Positions 49,946-59,405 of a stretch of 64,000 nucleotides of DNA are shown here, piece by piece. The first letter of the stretch is position 1; every line of letters begins with the position of its first letter. Origin of the DNA: Mycobacterium sp. SVM_VP21 (GTDB lineage: Bacteria > Actinomycetota > Actinomycetes > Mycobacteriales > Mycobacteriaceae); the NCBI GenBank assembly GCA_024758765.1, contig CP101406.1:1798001-1862000 (forward strand), written 5' to 3'. A program made the position numbers and the translations under genes. The notes below the pieces were generated by a model. The model saw only the letters and a program-made list of their open reading frames with translations, was not told the DNA's origin and made no database searches.

Positions 49946-52900
49946 ATGGCCAACAGGCATCGCAACGCAGCTGGTCGGGCGGTCGGAGCGTCGTCGGCGG
50001 TAGCGGCGTTTCTGGCCTTCGGACTGGCGCCGGTGGGCGCGCCGGTGTCGCACGCCGACGGGTTGGACTGGTTGTGGGATCTGATCGAGCCGACGGCCAT
50101 TGGAGCCGACCAGAATGCTGCGGCCGACGGGGGCGCCATTTTCGATGCCGGTTCCTGGTCGGGGTCGGCGGATTCGGGTGCGGTCGATCTGACGGCGTTG
50201 ATGGATCAGTGGTTCTACACACCGTTGCACGACTCGCTGGAGGACTGGATCCACAGTGACCTCGGCATCCAGGTCAACGGGTTCATCAACGAGGTCGCCG
50301 GCCAGTATTTGATCGGCGACGGAGCAGCCGGCACAGCGGACAATCCCGATGGCGGTGCCGGGGGCTGGTTGTTCGGTGACGGTGGCGCCGGTTACACGGG
50401 TGGCGTGGGCGGGGCTGCCGGATTATTCGGCAACGGTGGAGCCGGTGGCGCCGGGGTGGACGGCGGGGACGGCGGGGACGGTGGTGCCGGCGGCTGGCTG
50501 TTCGGCATTGGTGGCACCGGTGGCACGGGTGGCGTCGGCGTCGCCGGTGCCGGTGGTGCAGATGGTGTCAGCGCAGGCGTTGGTGGCAACGGTGCTGATG
50601 GCGGCATCGGTGGTACTGGCGGAGACGGTGGCAAAGGCGGCTGGCTCTTCGGGATCGGTGGCGCCGGTGGTGCCGGTGGCGTCGGGGGCGCCGGGGGCAG
50701 CGGTGGTGTCGGCATCGATGGCGCCGATGGCACCTTTATTGGCCTTGACTCCGGCGCCCTGGGCCTGATCGCCAGCAGCGCCGGCAACGGCGCTAACGGT
50801 GCGGCGGGCGGTGCCGGCGGCCAAGGTGGCGCTGGCGGCTACGGTGGTGCCGGCGGTGCCGGCGGCCTGTTCGGTACCGCAGGCAGCAACGGCGATGGTG
50901 GTGATGGCGGCATCGGTGGTGCGGCCGGTGCCGGCGGCTCCGGCGGAAACGGTGCCGATGGCACCGAAACCCACATCAATGGTGGTAGCGGGGGAGACGG
51001 CGCCGACCCGGGCCAGCGTGGTGCCGGCGGCGCTGGCGGCAGGGCCGGCACCGGCGGCGCGACCGGGACTGGCGCCGAAGGGTCCCGGGGCGCGTCCGGC
51101 GCGCAGGCAAGCAGCGGCAGCGATGGTGGCAACGGCGGCACGGGTTTCACTGCCCAGTTCTGGTACCAAAGCGCCGGTCTTGGTGGCAACGGCGGCAATG
51201 CGGCCCTGGAGGTCGGTGACGGCGGTGTCGGAGGTGCCGGCGGTGACGGCGGTGTCGGAGGTGCCGGCGGTAACGGAGTCTGGAGCGGTGGCCATGGCGG
51301 TGCCGGCGGTGATGGTGGCAACGGCGGCGCGGGTGGTCTGGGCAGCCTGACCGGCGCCGGCGGTCAAGGTGGTGCCGGCGGCCAGGGTGGCGCCGGCGGA
51401 GCAGGCGGCAACGGCACTGGTGACGGTGTCACCGCGCCCGGCCTGCCCGGTGATGGCGGCACCGGTGGTCGCGGCGGCATCGGTGGCGCCGGGGGCGCCG
51501 GTCGCACGGGATCCGACGGCGATTTCACGGCTAACGATGGCGCCGGCGGCCACGGTGGCTCGGGTGGTCAAGGCGGCGTCGGCGGGAGCGGCGGTGACGG
51601 CGGCGACGCCGGCACCGGAGCCAACGACGCGGTGGGCCACAACGGTGATGGCGGCTTCGGGGGCAAGGGCGGTGCCGGCGGAGCAGCTGGCGACGGCGGT
51701 CGCGGTGCGATCGGCACCGCCGACCATATTCACGGTGGTGACGGCGGTAACGGCGGCAATGTCGGCGTCGGTGGACACGGCGGTGCGGGGGGTAACGCCG
51801 GCACTGTCGGTGCCGGCGGCAAGAACGGCGATCACGGCGACGTCGGTGCTGCGGTGCGCAGTGGCAATGGTGGCGCCGGCGGCGACGGTTATGACCCGTT
51901 GCAGGACCCCGGCGCCGCGGCTGGGGCATCGGGAGGCAATGGCGGCGATGGCGGCGATGGCGGCGATCACGGCGACGGGGGCCACGGCGGCAACGGTGGG
52001 GCCGGTAAGGCCGGCATCGACGGTGTCACCGTTGACGGCTCGGGCACCGACGGCACCCAAGGGGGTTCCGGCGGGAACGGCGGGGCTGGCGGCGTCGGGG
52101 GCGCGATCACCGGTGACGGCGGCACCGGGGGTCGGGGTGGTACCGGCGGCCGGGGTGGCAACGGCGGTGATGGCCTCGCTGGTGCGACGGGTTCCTACGA
52201 CAACGACGGTGATGGCAACGGTGGCAACGGCGGCAACGCCGGCAGCGGCGCTGACGGTGGGGCTGGAGGCTCCGGAGGTGCCGGCGGCGGTGTGGCCGCC
52301 GGCGGATCAGGCACCACCGGCGGCGACGGCGATGGTGGCGACGGCGGCAAGGGCGGTAATGCCGGCGCGGTCGGTGACGGTGGCGCCGGTGCGGCCGGCA
52401 CCGCTACGCACATAGACGGTGGTGCCGGCGGCAATGGTGGCGATGCCGGCGCGGTCGGTGCCGGCGGCACCGGCGGTGGCGGGGCCAATGCCGGCACGGA
52501 TGGGATCGGCTACTCCGGTGCGGTCGGCAACGGCGGCCGGGGCGGCGACGGCTACACCGATACGGCGGCCGGTGCTGCGGGCGGCAACGGCGGTGCCGGT
52601 GGTAACGGCGGCGATCATGGCGATGGTGGCCGTGGTGGTGACGGGGGCGACGGGGTGACTGGCGAAGCTGGCACCGACGCGACGGTTGCCGGTGAGTCCG
52701 GCATCGCCGGGCTGCACGGCGGCAACGGCGGTGACGGCGGCACCGGCGGGCTCGGTGGCTCGATCTCCGGTGATGGCGGCGCCGGCGGCACCGGGGGTGG
52801 CGGCGGTGACGGCGGTGCCGGGGGTGCAGGCCGCACCGGTGCAACCGGGACCGGCGACGGCGGCAACGGCCAGGCCGGTGGCGACGGCGGTAACGGCGGC

Positions 52901-54136
52901 TATGGCGGCCATGGCGGTAGCGGTGGCACCGGCGGTGGCGTGTCCGTCGGCGGAACCGGCCAAAGCGGCATCACCGGCAACGGTGGTAGCGGCGGCAACG
53001 GCGGTAACGGGGGCACTCCCGGCGACGGCGGTGATGGCGCCGATGCCACCACAGCCGGCAATAACGGAGGCGACGGCGGAAACGGCGGCAACGCCGGAAG
53101 CGGGGGAGCCAAGGGTATCGGCGGAGACGGCTCCACCAGTGGCGCAGACGGTTCGGACGGCACACTGCCGGTCGGCACCGCCGGCAACGGCGGCGACGGC
53201 GGCAACGGCGCCGCAGCTACTACAGCGGGCGGCACCGGCGGGGCCGGTGGCGACGGCGGCGACGGCGGCAACATCGGCAATGGCGGGCACGGTGGTGCCG
53301 GTGGCGACGGCGCGATCGGTGCCAATGGGGTCAACCCGCCGCCTAACGGGCAAGCCGCAGCTGGTGCTGGCGGCACCGGTCGGGGCGGCAACGGCGACAA
53401 CGGTACGACTGCCAGTGCTCCTGGACAGATTGGCGGCAACGGCGGTTCCGGTGCCGATGACACGAACCACACCAACGTCACCGCCGGCAACGGTGGTAAC
53501 GGAGGCAACGGCGGTGAAGGCGCTAACGGTGGTGCCGGTGGTTCGGGCGGCTACGGAAAGTCGAACGACCGCAGTGGCAACGCCTACGGCGGTGACGGCG
53601 GCCGTGGCGGTCAGGGTGGGGCTGGCGCGGCCGGCAGCGCTGGCGGTGACGGTGGTCAGGGCGGCGCTGGTGGCAACGGCGGATCCATCCGCGGTGACGC
53701 GGGCAACGGCGGTGCTGGTGGTTCCGGCGGTTCCGGCGGTGCCGGAGCCCAAGGCGCCGGCGGTGGTGCCGGTGGCGGTGGCGGAAACGGCCGCGTTGAT
53801 GCCACCAGTGTCGGGAACGGTCGAGCCATCGGCGGCGACGGCGGCGATGGCGGTAAGGGCGGGACCGGTGGGACCGGCGGAGCCGGCGGTAACGGCGGGG
53901 CAGGCGGCGCCGCCGGCACCGCAGCCAACGGCAGCGCCGGCACCGGCGGTGAAGGCGGGGCCAAGGGCAGCGGCGGCGACGGCGGGCAGGGCGGCTCCGG
54001 CGGTTCCGGCGGCAGTAAGGGGACTGCCTCAGTCAAGGGGTCCGGCCACGAAACGAACGGCAGCAACGGCAGCACCGGTGCCACCGGGGATACCGGTGCG
54101 CAAGGCGCCGAGGGCACTGCCGGAGCGCACGGCTGA
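49946..54136 (+). CDS. Giant secreted PGRS-repeat protein 2 (no PE domain)
   Basis: 1,396 residues from ATG 49946 ([20 protein letters not shown]), with AGGGG upstream. The signal peptide is cleaved after about residue 37 (VSHA). The N-terminal domain to about residue 130 contains [38 protein letters not shown] and [11 protein letters not shown]; it is closest to PGRS protein 4. The repeat region is GGX type with recurring inserts such as [13 protein letters not shown] and [10 protein letters not shown]. Residues about 1127-1396 repeat the C-terminal module of protein 1, including [37 protein letters not shown] and the end [19 protein letters not shown]. 56 bp after protein 1, same strand; probably cotranscribed. 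Confidence 0.85.
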   Translation: MANRHRNAAGRAVGASSAVAAFLAFGLAPVGAPVSHADGLDWLWDLIEPTAIGADQNAAADGGAIFDAGSWSGSADSGAVDLTALMDQWFYTPLHDSLEDWIHSDLGIQVNGFINEVAGQYLIGDGAAGTADNPDGGAGGWLFGDGGAGYTGGVGGAAGLFGNGGAGGAGVDGGDGGDGGAGGWLFGIGGTGGTGGVGVAGAGGADGVSAGVGGNGADGGIGGTGGDGGKGGWLFGIGGAGGAGGVGGAGGSGGVGIDGADGTFIGLDSGALGLIASSAGNGANGAAGGAGGQGGAGGYGGAGGAGGLFGTAGSNGDGGDGGIGGAAGAGGSGGNGADGTETHINGGSGGDGADPGQRGAGGAGGRAGTGGATGTGAEGSRGASGAQASSGSDGGNGGTGFTAQFWYQSAGLGGNGGNAALEVGDGGVGGAGGDGGVGGAGGNGVWSGGHGGAGGDGGNGGAGGLGSLTGAGGQGGAGGQGGAGGAGGNGTGDGVTAPGLPGDGGTGGRGGIGGAGGAGRTGSDGDFTANDGAGGHGGSGGQGGVGGSGGDGGDAGTGANDAVGHNGDGGFGGKGGAGGAAGDGGRGAIGTADHIHGGDGGNGGNVGVGGHGGAGGNAGTVGAGGKNGDHGDVGAAVRSGNGGAGGDGYDPLQDPGAAAGASGGNGGDGGDGGDHGDGGHGGNGGAGKAGIDGVTVDGSGTDGTQGGSGGNGGAGGVGGAITGDGGTGGRGGTGGRGGNGGDGLAGATGSYDNDGDGNGGNGGNAGSGADGGAGGSGGAGGGVAAGGSGTTGGDGDGGDGGKGGNAGAVGDGGAGAAGTATHIDGGAGGNGGDAGAVGAGGTGGGGANAGTDGIGYSGAVGNGGRGGDGYTDTAAGAAGGNGGAGGNGGDHGDGGRGGDGGDGVTGEAGTDATVAGESGIAGLHGGNGGDGGTGGLGGSISGDGGAGGTGGGGGDGGAGGAGRTGATGTGDGGNGQAGGDGGNGGYGGHGGSGGTGGGVSVGGTGQSGITGNGGSGGNGGNGGTPGDGGDGADATTAGNNGGDGGNGGNAGSGGAKGIGGDGSTSGADGSDGTLPVGTAGNGGDGGNGAAATTAGGTGGAGGDGGDGGNIGNGGHGGAGGDGAIGANGVNPPPNGQAAAGAGGTGRGGNGDNGTTASAPGQIGGNGGSGADDTNHTNVTAGNGGNGGNGGEGANGGAGGSGGYGKSNDRSGNAYGGDGGRGGQGGAGAAGSAGGDGGQGGAGGNGGSIRGDAGNGGAGGSGGSGGAGAQGAGGGAGGGGGNGRVDATSVGNGRAIGGDGGDGGKGGTGGTGGAGGNGGAGGAAGTAANGSAGTGGEGGAKGSGGDGGQGGSGGSGGSKGTASVKGSGHETNGSNGSTGATGDTGAQGAEGTAGAHG

Positions 54137-54339
54137 TATCGGGTCGACGCAGGAAGGGCAGGGGTTTGCCGATGACAGCCCGAGGTGATGACACACGGCG
54201 TCTGCCCATTTCCGCGAACGCTCGTGTCCCCGGCTCGACGCGCCTTGCGGGCAGCGTCATTTCGCGCGGTCGTGGTGGCTTGTCGGCGTTTGAACTTTGG
54301 TACTGATCCTTCTCCTTTCACAAGATCGAGGTTATTCGA

Positions 54340-57300
54340 ATGGCTCGTAAGCGTTGTGGGACAAGTCAACCCGTCAACCATGGCAATGCAGGACGGCGGG
54401 CGGTCGGCGTGGCGTCAGCGCTGAGCGCGTTCTTGGCGTTCGGGATGGTGCCGCACGCGCACGCCGACTTCGGTCTCGACGACCTATTCGATCCGAGTGC
54501 CTGGGTATCGCTGTTCGACTCCAACACCTGGGATTTGGGCAGTCACGGGGACCAGCTGTTCGCCGGCGACGAGTTGAGCAACGCGCTGGGCGCCGCCTAT
54601 GCCGATCCGGGTTCGGCGGCGGGGAGTTTCGGTGACCCGTTCGGCATCACGGGGCTGATCGATCAGTGGGTGTATGCGCCGTTGCATGCGGTGATGGTGT
54701 GGTGGATCGATGATTCGTTGATCGGTAAGCCGGTGGATGACTTCATCAACACCGTGTTTGGGTTCGGTTCGATCGTCATCGGCAACGGTGCGGCGGGCAC
54801 GGAACTTGATCCCGATGGCGGCAATGCTGGGTGGTTGTTCGGTGATGGTGGTGCCGGCTACGACGGCACGCTGACGGGCGTTGCCGGTGGCGAGGGTGGC
54901 GCGGCCGGAATGTTCGGCAGCGGTGGCGCCGGCGGTGCCGGGGCTGCGGGCTTTGACGGTGGCACGGGTGGCGCCGGAGGTAGCTGGGCCGGTATCGGTG
55001 GTGCCGGCGGTATCGGTGGCGGCGGTGGCGATGGCGGCGACGGGGGCGTCGCCGCAGGCTGGTTGTTCGGTGTCGGTGGTGCCGGCGGTGTCGGTGGCGA
55101 CGGAGTTGTGGGCACGGCCGGCGCGGTGGGTGTTACCGGCGTCGACGGCGGCAACGGGGCTGCGGGCGCCAACGGCGGTAATGGCGGAAACGGTGGCGCC
55201 GGTGGGGCGTCCAAGGCACTGCTGTTCGGCTCCGGTGGTCGGGGTGGGGCTGCCGGAAACGGCGGCGCCGGCGGTGCGGGTGGCCAGGGCGCGGCCGGCG
55301 ACGACGGCACCGAAGGCACGCACGGCACCTTCGCCGACGGCGGTTCCGGCAACGGAGGCGATGGCAGCGCTGGCTCCGACGGCGGCCGCGGTGGCGTCGG
55401 CGGAAACGGTGGCGCGGCGGGAACAGTCGGGGCCGCGGGCGGCACCCATGCGCTGTTCGGCTCGGGCGGAAGCGCCGGGGCGATCGGTCACGGCGGCAAC
55501 GGTGGTGCCGGCGGCAACGGCGGCGACTCCGGGGTAGGCGGCAACGGGGGCGACGGCGCAGCCGGGACGGCCGCCAATTATGACGGCGGTAGCGGCGGCA
55601 ACGGTGGTGCCACCGGCACGGCGGGCACCGGTGGTGCGGGCGGCCAGGCCGGGGCCGGTGGTGTCGACGGCGAGTCGGGTACTGGCGGTGGGGCATCGAC
55701 CGGTGCCGCACGTGGCGGTAGGGGCGGCGACGGCTACGACGCGGCAGCGGACCCGAACGCCGCAGCAGGAACGGCCGGCGGTAATGGTGGCGCCGGTGGC
55801 AATGCCGGCGCCAACGGTGGTGCGGGTGCCGGCGGTAACGGCGGCAACGGTGCCGCCGGGTTCGCCGGGGTCAGCAGTACGACCCTCGGAGTCGATGGCA
55901 CCGAGGGCGGCAACGGCGGCGCGGGCGGTAACGGCGGCGTCGGCGGTCTGAACGCCGACGGGATCACGCATGCGGCCACCGGTATCGGTGGTGATGGCGG
56001 CGCTGGTGGTGCCGGCGGCAACGGTTACATCGGGTTCAGCGGCGCCAATGCCGGTGATGACGGTGAATCGGGCACCAATGGTGGTGCCGGCGGCAATGGT
56101 GGCGCCGGGGGTAGTGGTGCCACCGCCGGTCAGCACGGTGCCGGTGGTGCCGGCGGTAACGGTGGCAGCGGCGGCAACGGTGCGGCCGGAAGTTCGGGTA
56201 TCGATGGCACCGCGGCCGATCATGACGGCACGGCCGGCGGTCAAGGCGGCAATGGTGGTAATGCCGGTTCCGGTGGCACCGGCGGCCAGGGCGCCGACGG
56301 GCCCGCCGCCAGCGGCAGCCACGGCACCGCAGGTGTCGGCGGTAACGGCGGCTCCGGCGGCAAGGGCTTCGACGGAACTGACAGCTCGTCGGCCGGTGTG
56401 GACGGTACCGCCGGCGGCAACGGCGGCGCGGGTGGCAACGCCGGCCAGGGCGGCCTGCTCGCCGGCAGCACTACCCAGCACTCAGCCTCCGGTGTGGGTG
56501 GCGATGGTGGTGCCGGTGGCAAGGGCGGCAACGGCTACACCGGTCTGAGCGGTGCCAACGCCGGCGACAACGGGGAATCGGGCACCAACGGTGGCCAGGG
56601 CGGCAACGGTGGCGCCGGCGGTACTGGCGCCAACGGTGGCCTCGGCGGCAGCGCCGGCACCGGTGGCCACGGTGGCAACGGCGGCAACGGCAGCGATGGG
56701 GCTAACGCCACGTCCGCCGGCCTGGACGGTCAACGCGGCGGCAGCGGCGGTACCGGTGGCACCGGGGGCAACGGTGGCCAGGGCGGCAGTGGCGGTGCCG
56801 CCACCACCGGCATCGCGGGCGCCAACGGCAACGGCGGCAACGGCGGGCACGGCGGCAACGCAGGTACGGCCGGCGACGGTGGCAGGGGCGCCGACGGCGA
56901 TGTCACCAACCCCGACGGGGGTAAGGGCGGCGACGGTGGTGAGGTCGGTGCGGCCGGCAACGGTGGCGGCGCAGGCGACCACGGCACCGGCGGCACCGGC
57001 GGTACGACGGGAACTGATGGCGCCGACGGCGCCGCGAACTCCGGTCCGGGCGGCAACGGCGGTCAAGGCGGTGACGGCTTCAGCTCCACCAGCTCCGCCG
57101 AGAATGGCGGCAATGGTGGTGCCGGTGGTGCCGGCGGTGCCGGCGGCTCGCACGGCAACGGCGGCAACGGCGGAAAAGGCGGTGGGGGCGCGACCGGTGT
57201 CGGTGGAACCGGAGCAGTGGGCACCGCGGGTACGGCGGCCCATCCCACCGGTGGTGCGGGCGGTTCCGGTTCGGCCGGCGGCAACGGCGGTAGGGGCGGC

Positions 57301-58677
57301 GCCGGCGGTGCCAGCGGCGTTCTGGCGGATAACCATGCGGGGAACGGCGCCGCTGGTGGCCGAGGTGGTGACGGCGGCGCGGGTGGTACCGGTGGTGCCG
57401 GCTATGACGCCGCCTCCGACCCCGATGCCGCGGCCGGCGGCAACGGCGGCAACGGCGGCAACGGTGGTGAAGCCGGATCCGGTGGCGCCGGCGGTGATGG
57501 CGGTAATGCCGGCGCTGTCAACGGTGCGGCCAGTGCGGGTGCCAACGGTAATGGCGGCGCGGGCGGTGGCGCCGGCGTGGCCGGCCAAGGTGGTGATGGC
57601 GGCAACGGCGCCGCCGGCGATGCCACCACACCGACCGGCGGCAACGGCGGTAACGGTGGTGATCCGGGCAATGTCGCGGGAACCGGTGGGCAGGGTGGCG
57701 CGCACGGCACCGGTGGGACAGGTGGTGTCGACGGCACCAACGGTGCCAGCGGAACCTCCGTCAACACCGCCTCCGGTAATGGCGGCAACGGCGGCCATGG
57801 CTACGACGCGGCCTCCGACCCAGCCGCCACACCGGGCACTAACGGCGGGTCCGGCGGTGCCGGCGGCAACGGGGGCTTGGCCGGCAACGGTGGCAACGGC
57901 GGTGCCGGCGGTAACGCAGCCACCGGTGTCGGTGGCAACGGTGCGGCCGGTATCGGCGGTGACGCGGTCAACCCCGATGGCGGCGCGGGCCATCAGGGCG
58001 ACGCCGGCGGCAACGGCGGCAAGGGCGGCGATGGTGGCGACGGCGGCCTGCTGAACAGCAACACTGCCGGTAACGGCGGTAACGGTGGCCGGGGTGGCGA
58101 CGGCGGGGCCGGTGGTACCGGCGGTGCCGGCTACAGCCCGACCAGCGCCGGCGCCAACGGCGGCGACGGCGGCAACGGCGGTGAGGCCGGCTCGGGCGGC
58201 TCCGGCGGTGATGGCGGTAATGCCGGCACTGCACAGTCCGGCACGGTGGTCGGCATCAACGGCAACGGTGGCGGCGGCGGCAACGCCGGGGCGGCCGGCC
58301 AAGGCGGTGACGGCGGCCACGGTGCCAACGGCGATGCCACCATCCTCGACGGCGGTGCCGGCGGCAAGGGTGGTGACGCCGGAAACATTGCGGGCACCGG
58401 TGGCCAGGGTGGGTCGGCGGGCACCACGACCGGTGGCGGCGGCACCGACGGCCTCGCCGGCGCAAACGGAACCGAAGCCACCGGCCCGTCGGGCAATGGT
58501 GGCGACGGTGGCGATGGCTATGACCCGTCCGCCGACCCCAATGCCGGGGCGGGTGCCTCCGGTGGAGCTGGCGGAAAGGGTGGCGACGGCGGCACTCTCG
58601 GCAATGGTGGTGACGGCGGCGCCGGCGGTAAAGGCACGGCCGGGGCGGTGGGTGTCAGCGGCGTCGCCGCGGGCTAG
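54340..58677 (+). CDS. Giant secreted PGRS-repeat protein 3 (no PE domain), probably truncated by a frameshift
   Basis: 1,445 residues from ATG 54340 (MARKRCGTSQPVNHGNAGRR), with GAGG 9 nt upstream. The signal peptide ends at about residue 42 (PHAHA). The N-terminal domain is the most divergent of the four (ITGLIDQWVYAPLHAVMVWW, IGKPVDDFINTVFG, SIVIGNGAAGT). The repeat region has several GYD...DPxA inserts (GYDAAADPNAAAG, GYDAASDPDAAAG, GYDPSADPNAGAG) also found in protein 2. The protein stops at GVSGVAAG without the SHG/AHG ending of the others. GGX coding continues in another frame to 58745. 203 bp separate it from protein 2, so it may have its own promoter. Confidence 0.82.
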   Translation: MARKRCGTSQPVNHGNAGRRAVGVASALSAFLAFGMVPHAHADFGLDDLFDPSAWVSLFDSNTWDLGSHGDQLFAGDELSNALGAAYADPGSAAGSFGDPFGITGLIDQWVYAPLHAVMVWWIDDSLIGKPVDDFINTVFGFGSIVIGNGAAGTELDPDGGNAGWLFGDGGAGYDGTLTGVAGGEGGAAGMFGSGGAGGAGAAGFDGGTGGAGGSWAGIGGAGGIGGGGGDGGDGGVAAGWLFGVGGAGGVGGDGVVGTAGAVGVTGVDGGNGAAGANGGNGGNGGAGGASKALLFGSGGRGGAAGNGGAGGAGGQGAAGDDGTEGTHGTFADGGSGNGGDGSAGSDGGRGGVGGNGGAAGTVGAAGGTHALFGSGGSAGAIGHGGNGGAGGNGGDSGVGGNGGDGAAGTAANYDGGSGGNGGATGTAGTGGAGGQAGAGGVDGESGTGGGASTGAARGGRGGDGYDAAADPNAAAGTAGGNGGAGGNAGANGGAGAGGNGGNGAAGFAGVSSTTLGVDGTEGGNGGAGGNGGVGGLNADGITHAATGIGGDGGAGGAGGNGYIGFSGANAGDDGESGTNGGAGGNGGAGGSGATAGQHGAGGAGGNGGSGGNGAAGSSGIDGTAADHDGTAGGQGGNGGNAGSGGTGGQGADGPAASGSHGTAGVGGNGGSGGKGFDGTDSSSAGVDGTAGGNGGAGGNAGQGGLLAGSTTQHSASGVGGDGGAGGKGGNGYTGLSGANAGDNGESGTNGGQGGNGGAGGTGANGGLGGSAGTGGHGGNGGNGSDGANATSAGLDGQRGGSGGTGGTGGNGGQGGSGGAATTGIAGANGNGGNGGHGGNAGTAGDGGRGADGDVTNPDGGKGGDGGEVGAAGNGGGAGDHGTGGTGGTTGTDGADGAANSGPGGNGGQGGDGFSSTSSAENGGNGGAGGAGGAGGSHGNGGNGGKGGGGATGVGGTGAVGTAGTAAHPTGGAGGSGSAGGNGGRGGAGGASGVLADNHAGNGAAGGRGGDGGAGGTGGAGYDAASDPDAAAGGNGGNGGNGGEAGSGGAGGDGGNAGAVNGAASAGANGNGGAGGGAGVAGQGGDGGNGAAGDATTPTGGNGGNGGDPGNVAGTGGQGGAHGTGGTGGVDGTNGASGTSVNTASGNGGNGGHGYDAASDPAATPGTNGGSGGAGGNGGLAGNGGNGGAGGNAATGVGGNGAAGIGGDAVNPDGGAGHQGDAGGNGGKGGDGGDGGLLNSNTAGNGGNGGRGGDGGAGGTGGAGYSPTSAGANGGDGGNGGEAGSGGSGGDGGNAGTAQSGTVVGINGNGGGGGNAGAAGQGGDGGHGANGDATILDGGAGGKGGDAGNIAGTGGQGGSAGTTTGGGGTDGLAGANGTEATGPSGNGGDGGDGYDPSADPNAGAGASGGAGGKGGDGGTLGNGGDGGAGGKGTAGAVGVSGVAAG

Positions 58678-58745
58678 TCGGCACCGCCGGTGAGGATGGC
58701 GGCTCGGGTGGCAAGGGCGGTGTCCAGTCAGGCGATGGCTCGTGA
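58677..58745 (+). pseudogene. Out-of-frame PGRS tail of protein 3
   Basis: Directly at the TAG of protein 3 (58675-58677), the frame shifted by one base reads VGTAGEDGGSGGKGGVQSGD and one more residue (GS in all at the end), then TGA at 58743-58745. The GGX codon pattern belongs to this frame only after about 58670. A one-base deletion near 58674 in an ancestral longer gene explains it. Confidence 0.55.
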
Positions 58746-59199
58746 TTGATGGAGATCATCTGCCCCCGTAGCGGCTTCGGCGACCGTGATCCGCGACGCT
58801 ATCCCACCGGGAAAGCGCCTGTCGTCACGGCACTTCCGGCTCTTTCTGGAACTTGGACGGTTGGCGGCGCGACTGCCGGCGTCCAACCAGTTTCGCGGTC
58901 CATTCCTATGACGAACCTGTGAGACATTCTGAATTATCGGGAGCGTGTCGAGAGTAAAGTTTGTGGTTGGCTGTAAATAACCGGCGGTACCGCTTGTAGT
59001 TGCGAGTCGTCCTCGTTAGCATCGCCGCTCCGCCGAAGAAAACAGGTGTCAAGTGCGCCGATGTTTCCGTCGTAGAGGCGTGTGGCGGGCGATCGGTCTT
59101 AGCCGGGTGCACCGATTAAGTTAACGATTCTTCAAATTCGTTCCGTACTGGCGGTATGAAACGTTTCTTCGAGCCGGGTTGTTATCTGAGAATTTGATG
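58746..59199. other. AT-rich intergenic region before PGRS gene 4
   Basis: About 450 bp of much lower GC than its surroundings, for example TTAAGTTAACGATTCTTCAA near 59117-59136. I see no gene, tRNA or clear repeat. It resembles in character the region upstream of 39115 and probably contains regulatory sequence. Confidence 0.4.
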
Positions 59200-59228
59200 T
59201 TGAACCTGCATCGGCACTCATGTAGCGT
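59200..59228 (+). promoter_or_regulatory. Promoter of PGRS gene 4, copy of the 39048 promoter
   Basis: -35 TTGAAC (59200-59205), 17-bp spacer, -10 TAGCGT (59223-59228). The core CACTCATGTAGC and CAGTTTGGTCC match the region at 39064-39095. An ATGCAG follows at 59266, 43 bp from the -10 start (44 bp in the other copy), so the whole upstream region was probably duplicated. Confidence 0.6.
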
Positions 59229-59265
59229 CGGCCCAGTTTGGTCCCCAGGGGTGAAAGCAATACCG

Positions 59266-59367
59266 ATGCAGCGGGTTCCTCGTCTATGCCGCGCCGCGGG
59301 TGTCGCGGACGGTGACGGGTCGGCTGCGGTATCGGATAGCCGGGCCCCGATCGACGACCGCTGGTAG
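59266..59367 (+). pseudogene. Vestigial 5' end of a solenoid-protein gene, or short upstream ORF
   Basis: ATGCAGCGGGTTCCTCGTCT aligns with the start of the solenoid gene A (ATGCAGCAGATTTTTCGTCC), and both lie at the same distance from matching promoters. The frame here encodes only 33 residues (MQRVPRLCRAAGVADGDGSA...) and ends at TAG 59365-59367, 38 bp before the PGRS 4 start. It may be translated as a leader peptide, or be a relic. Confidence 0.45.
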
Positions 59368-59405
59368 CGGATCGACCCTCCCCGTTCGAGTAGTGAGGTC
59401 TCCTT

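Noticed and set aside
58906-59112. 68-codon minus-strand open frame in the AT-rich gap
   Set aside because: Low-complexity chance frame without start signals, in a region that looks regulatory.
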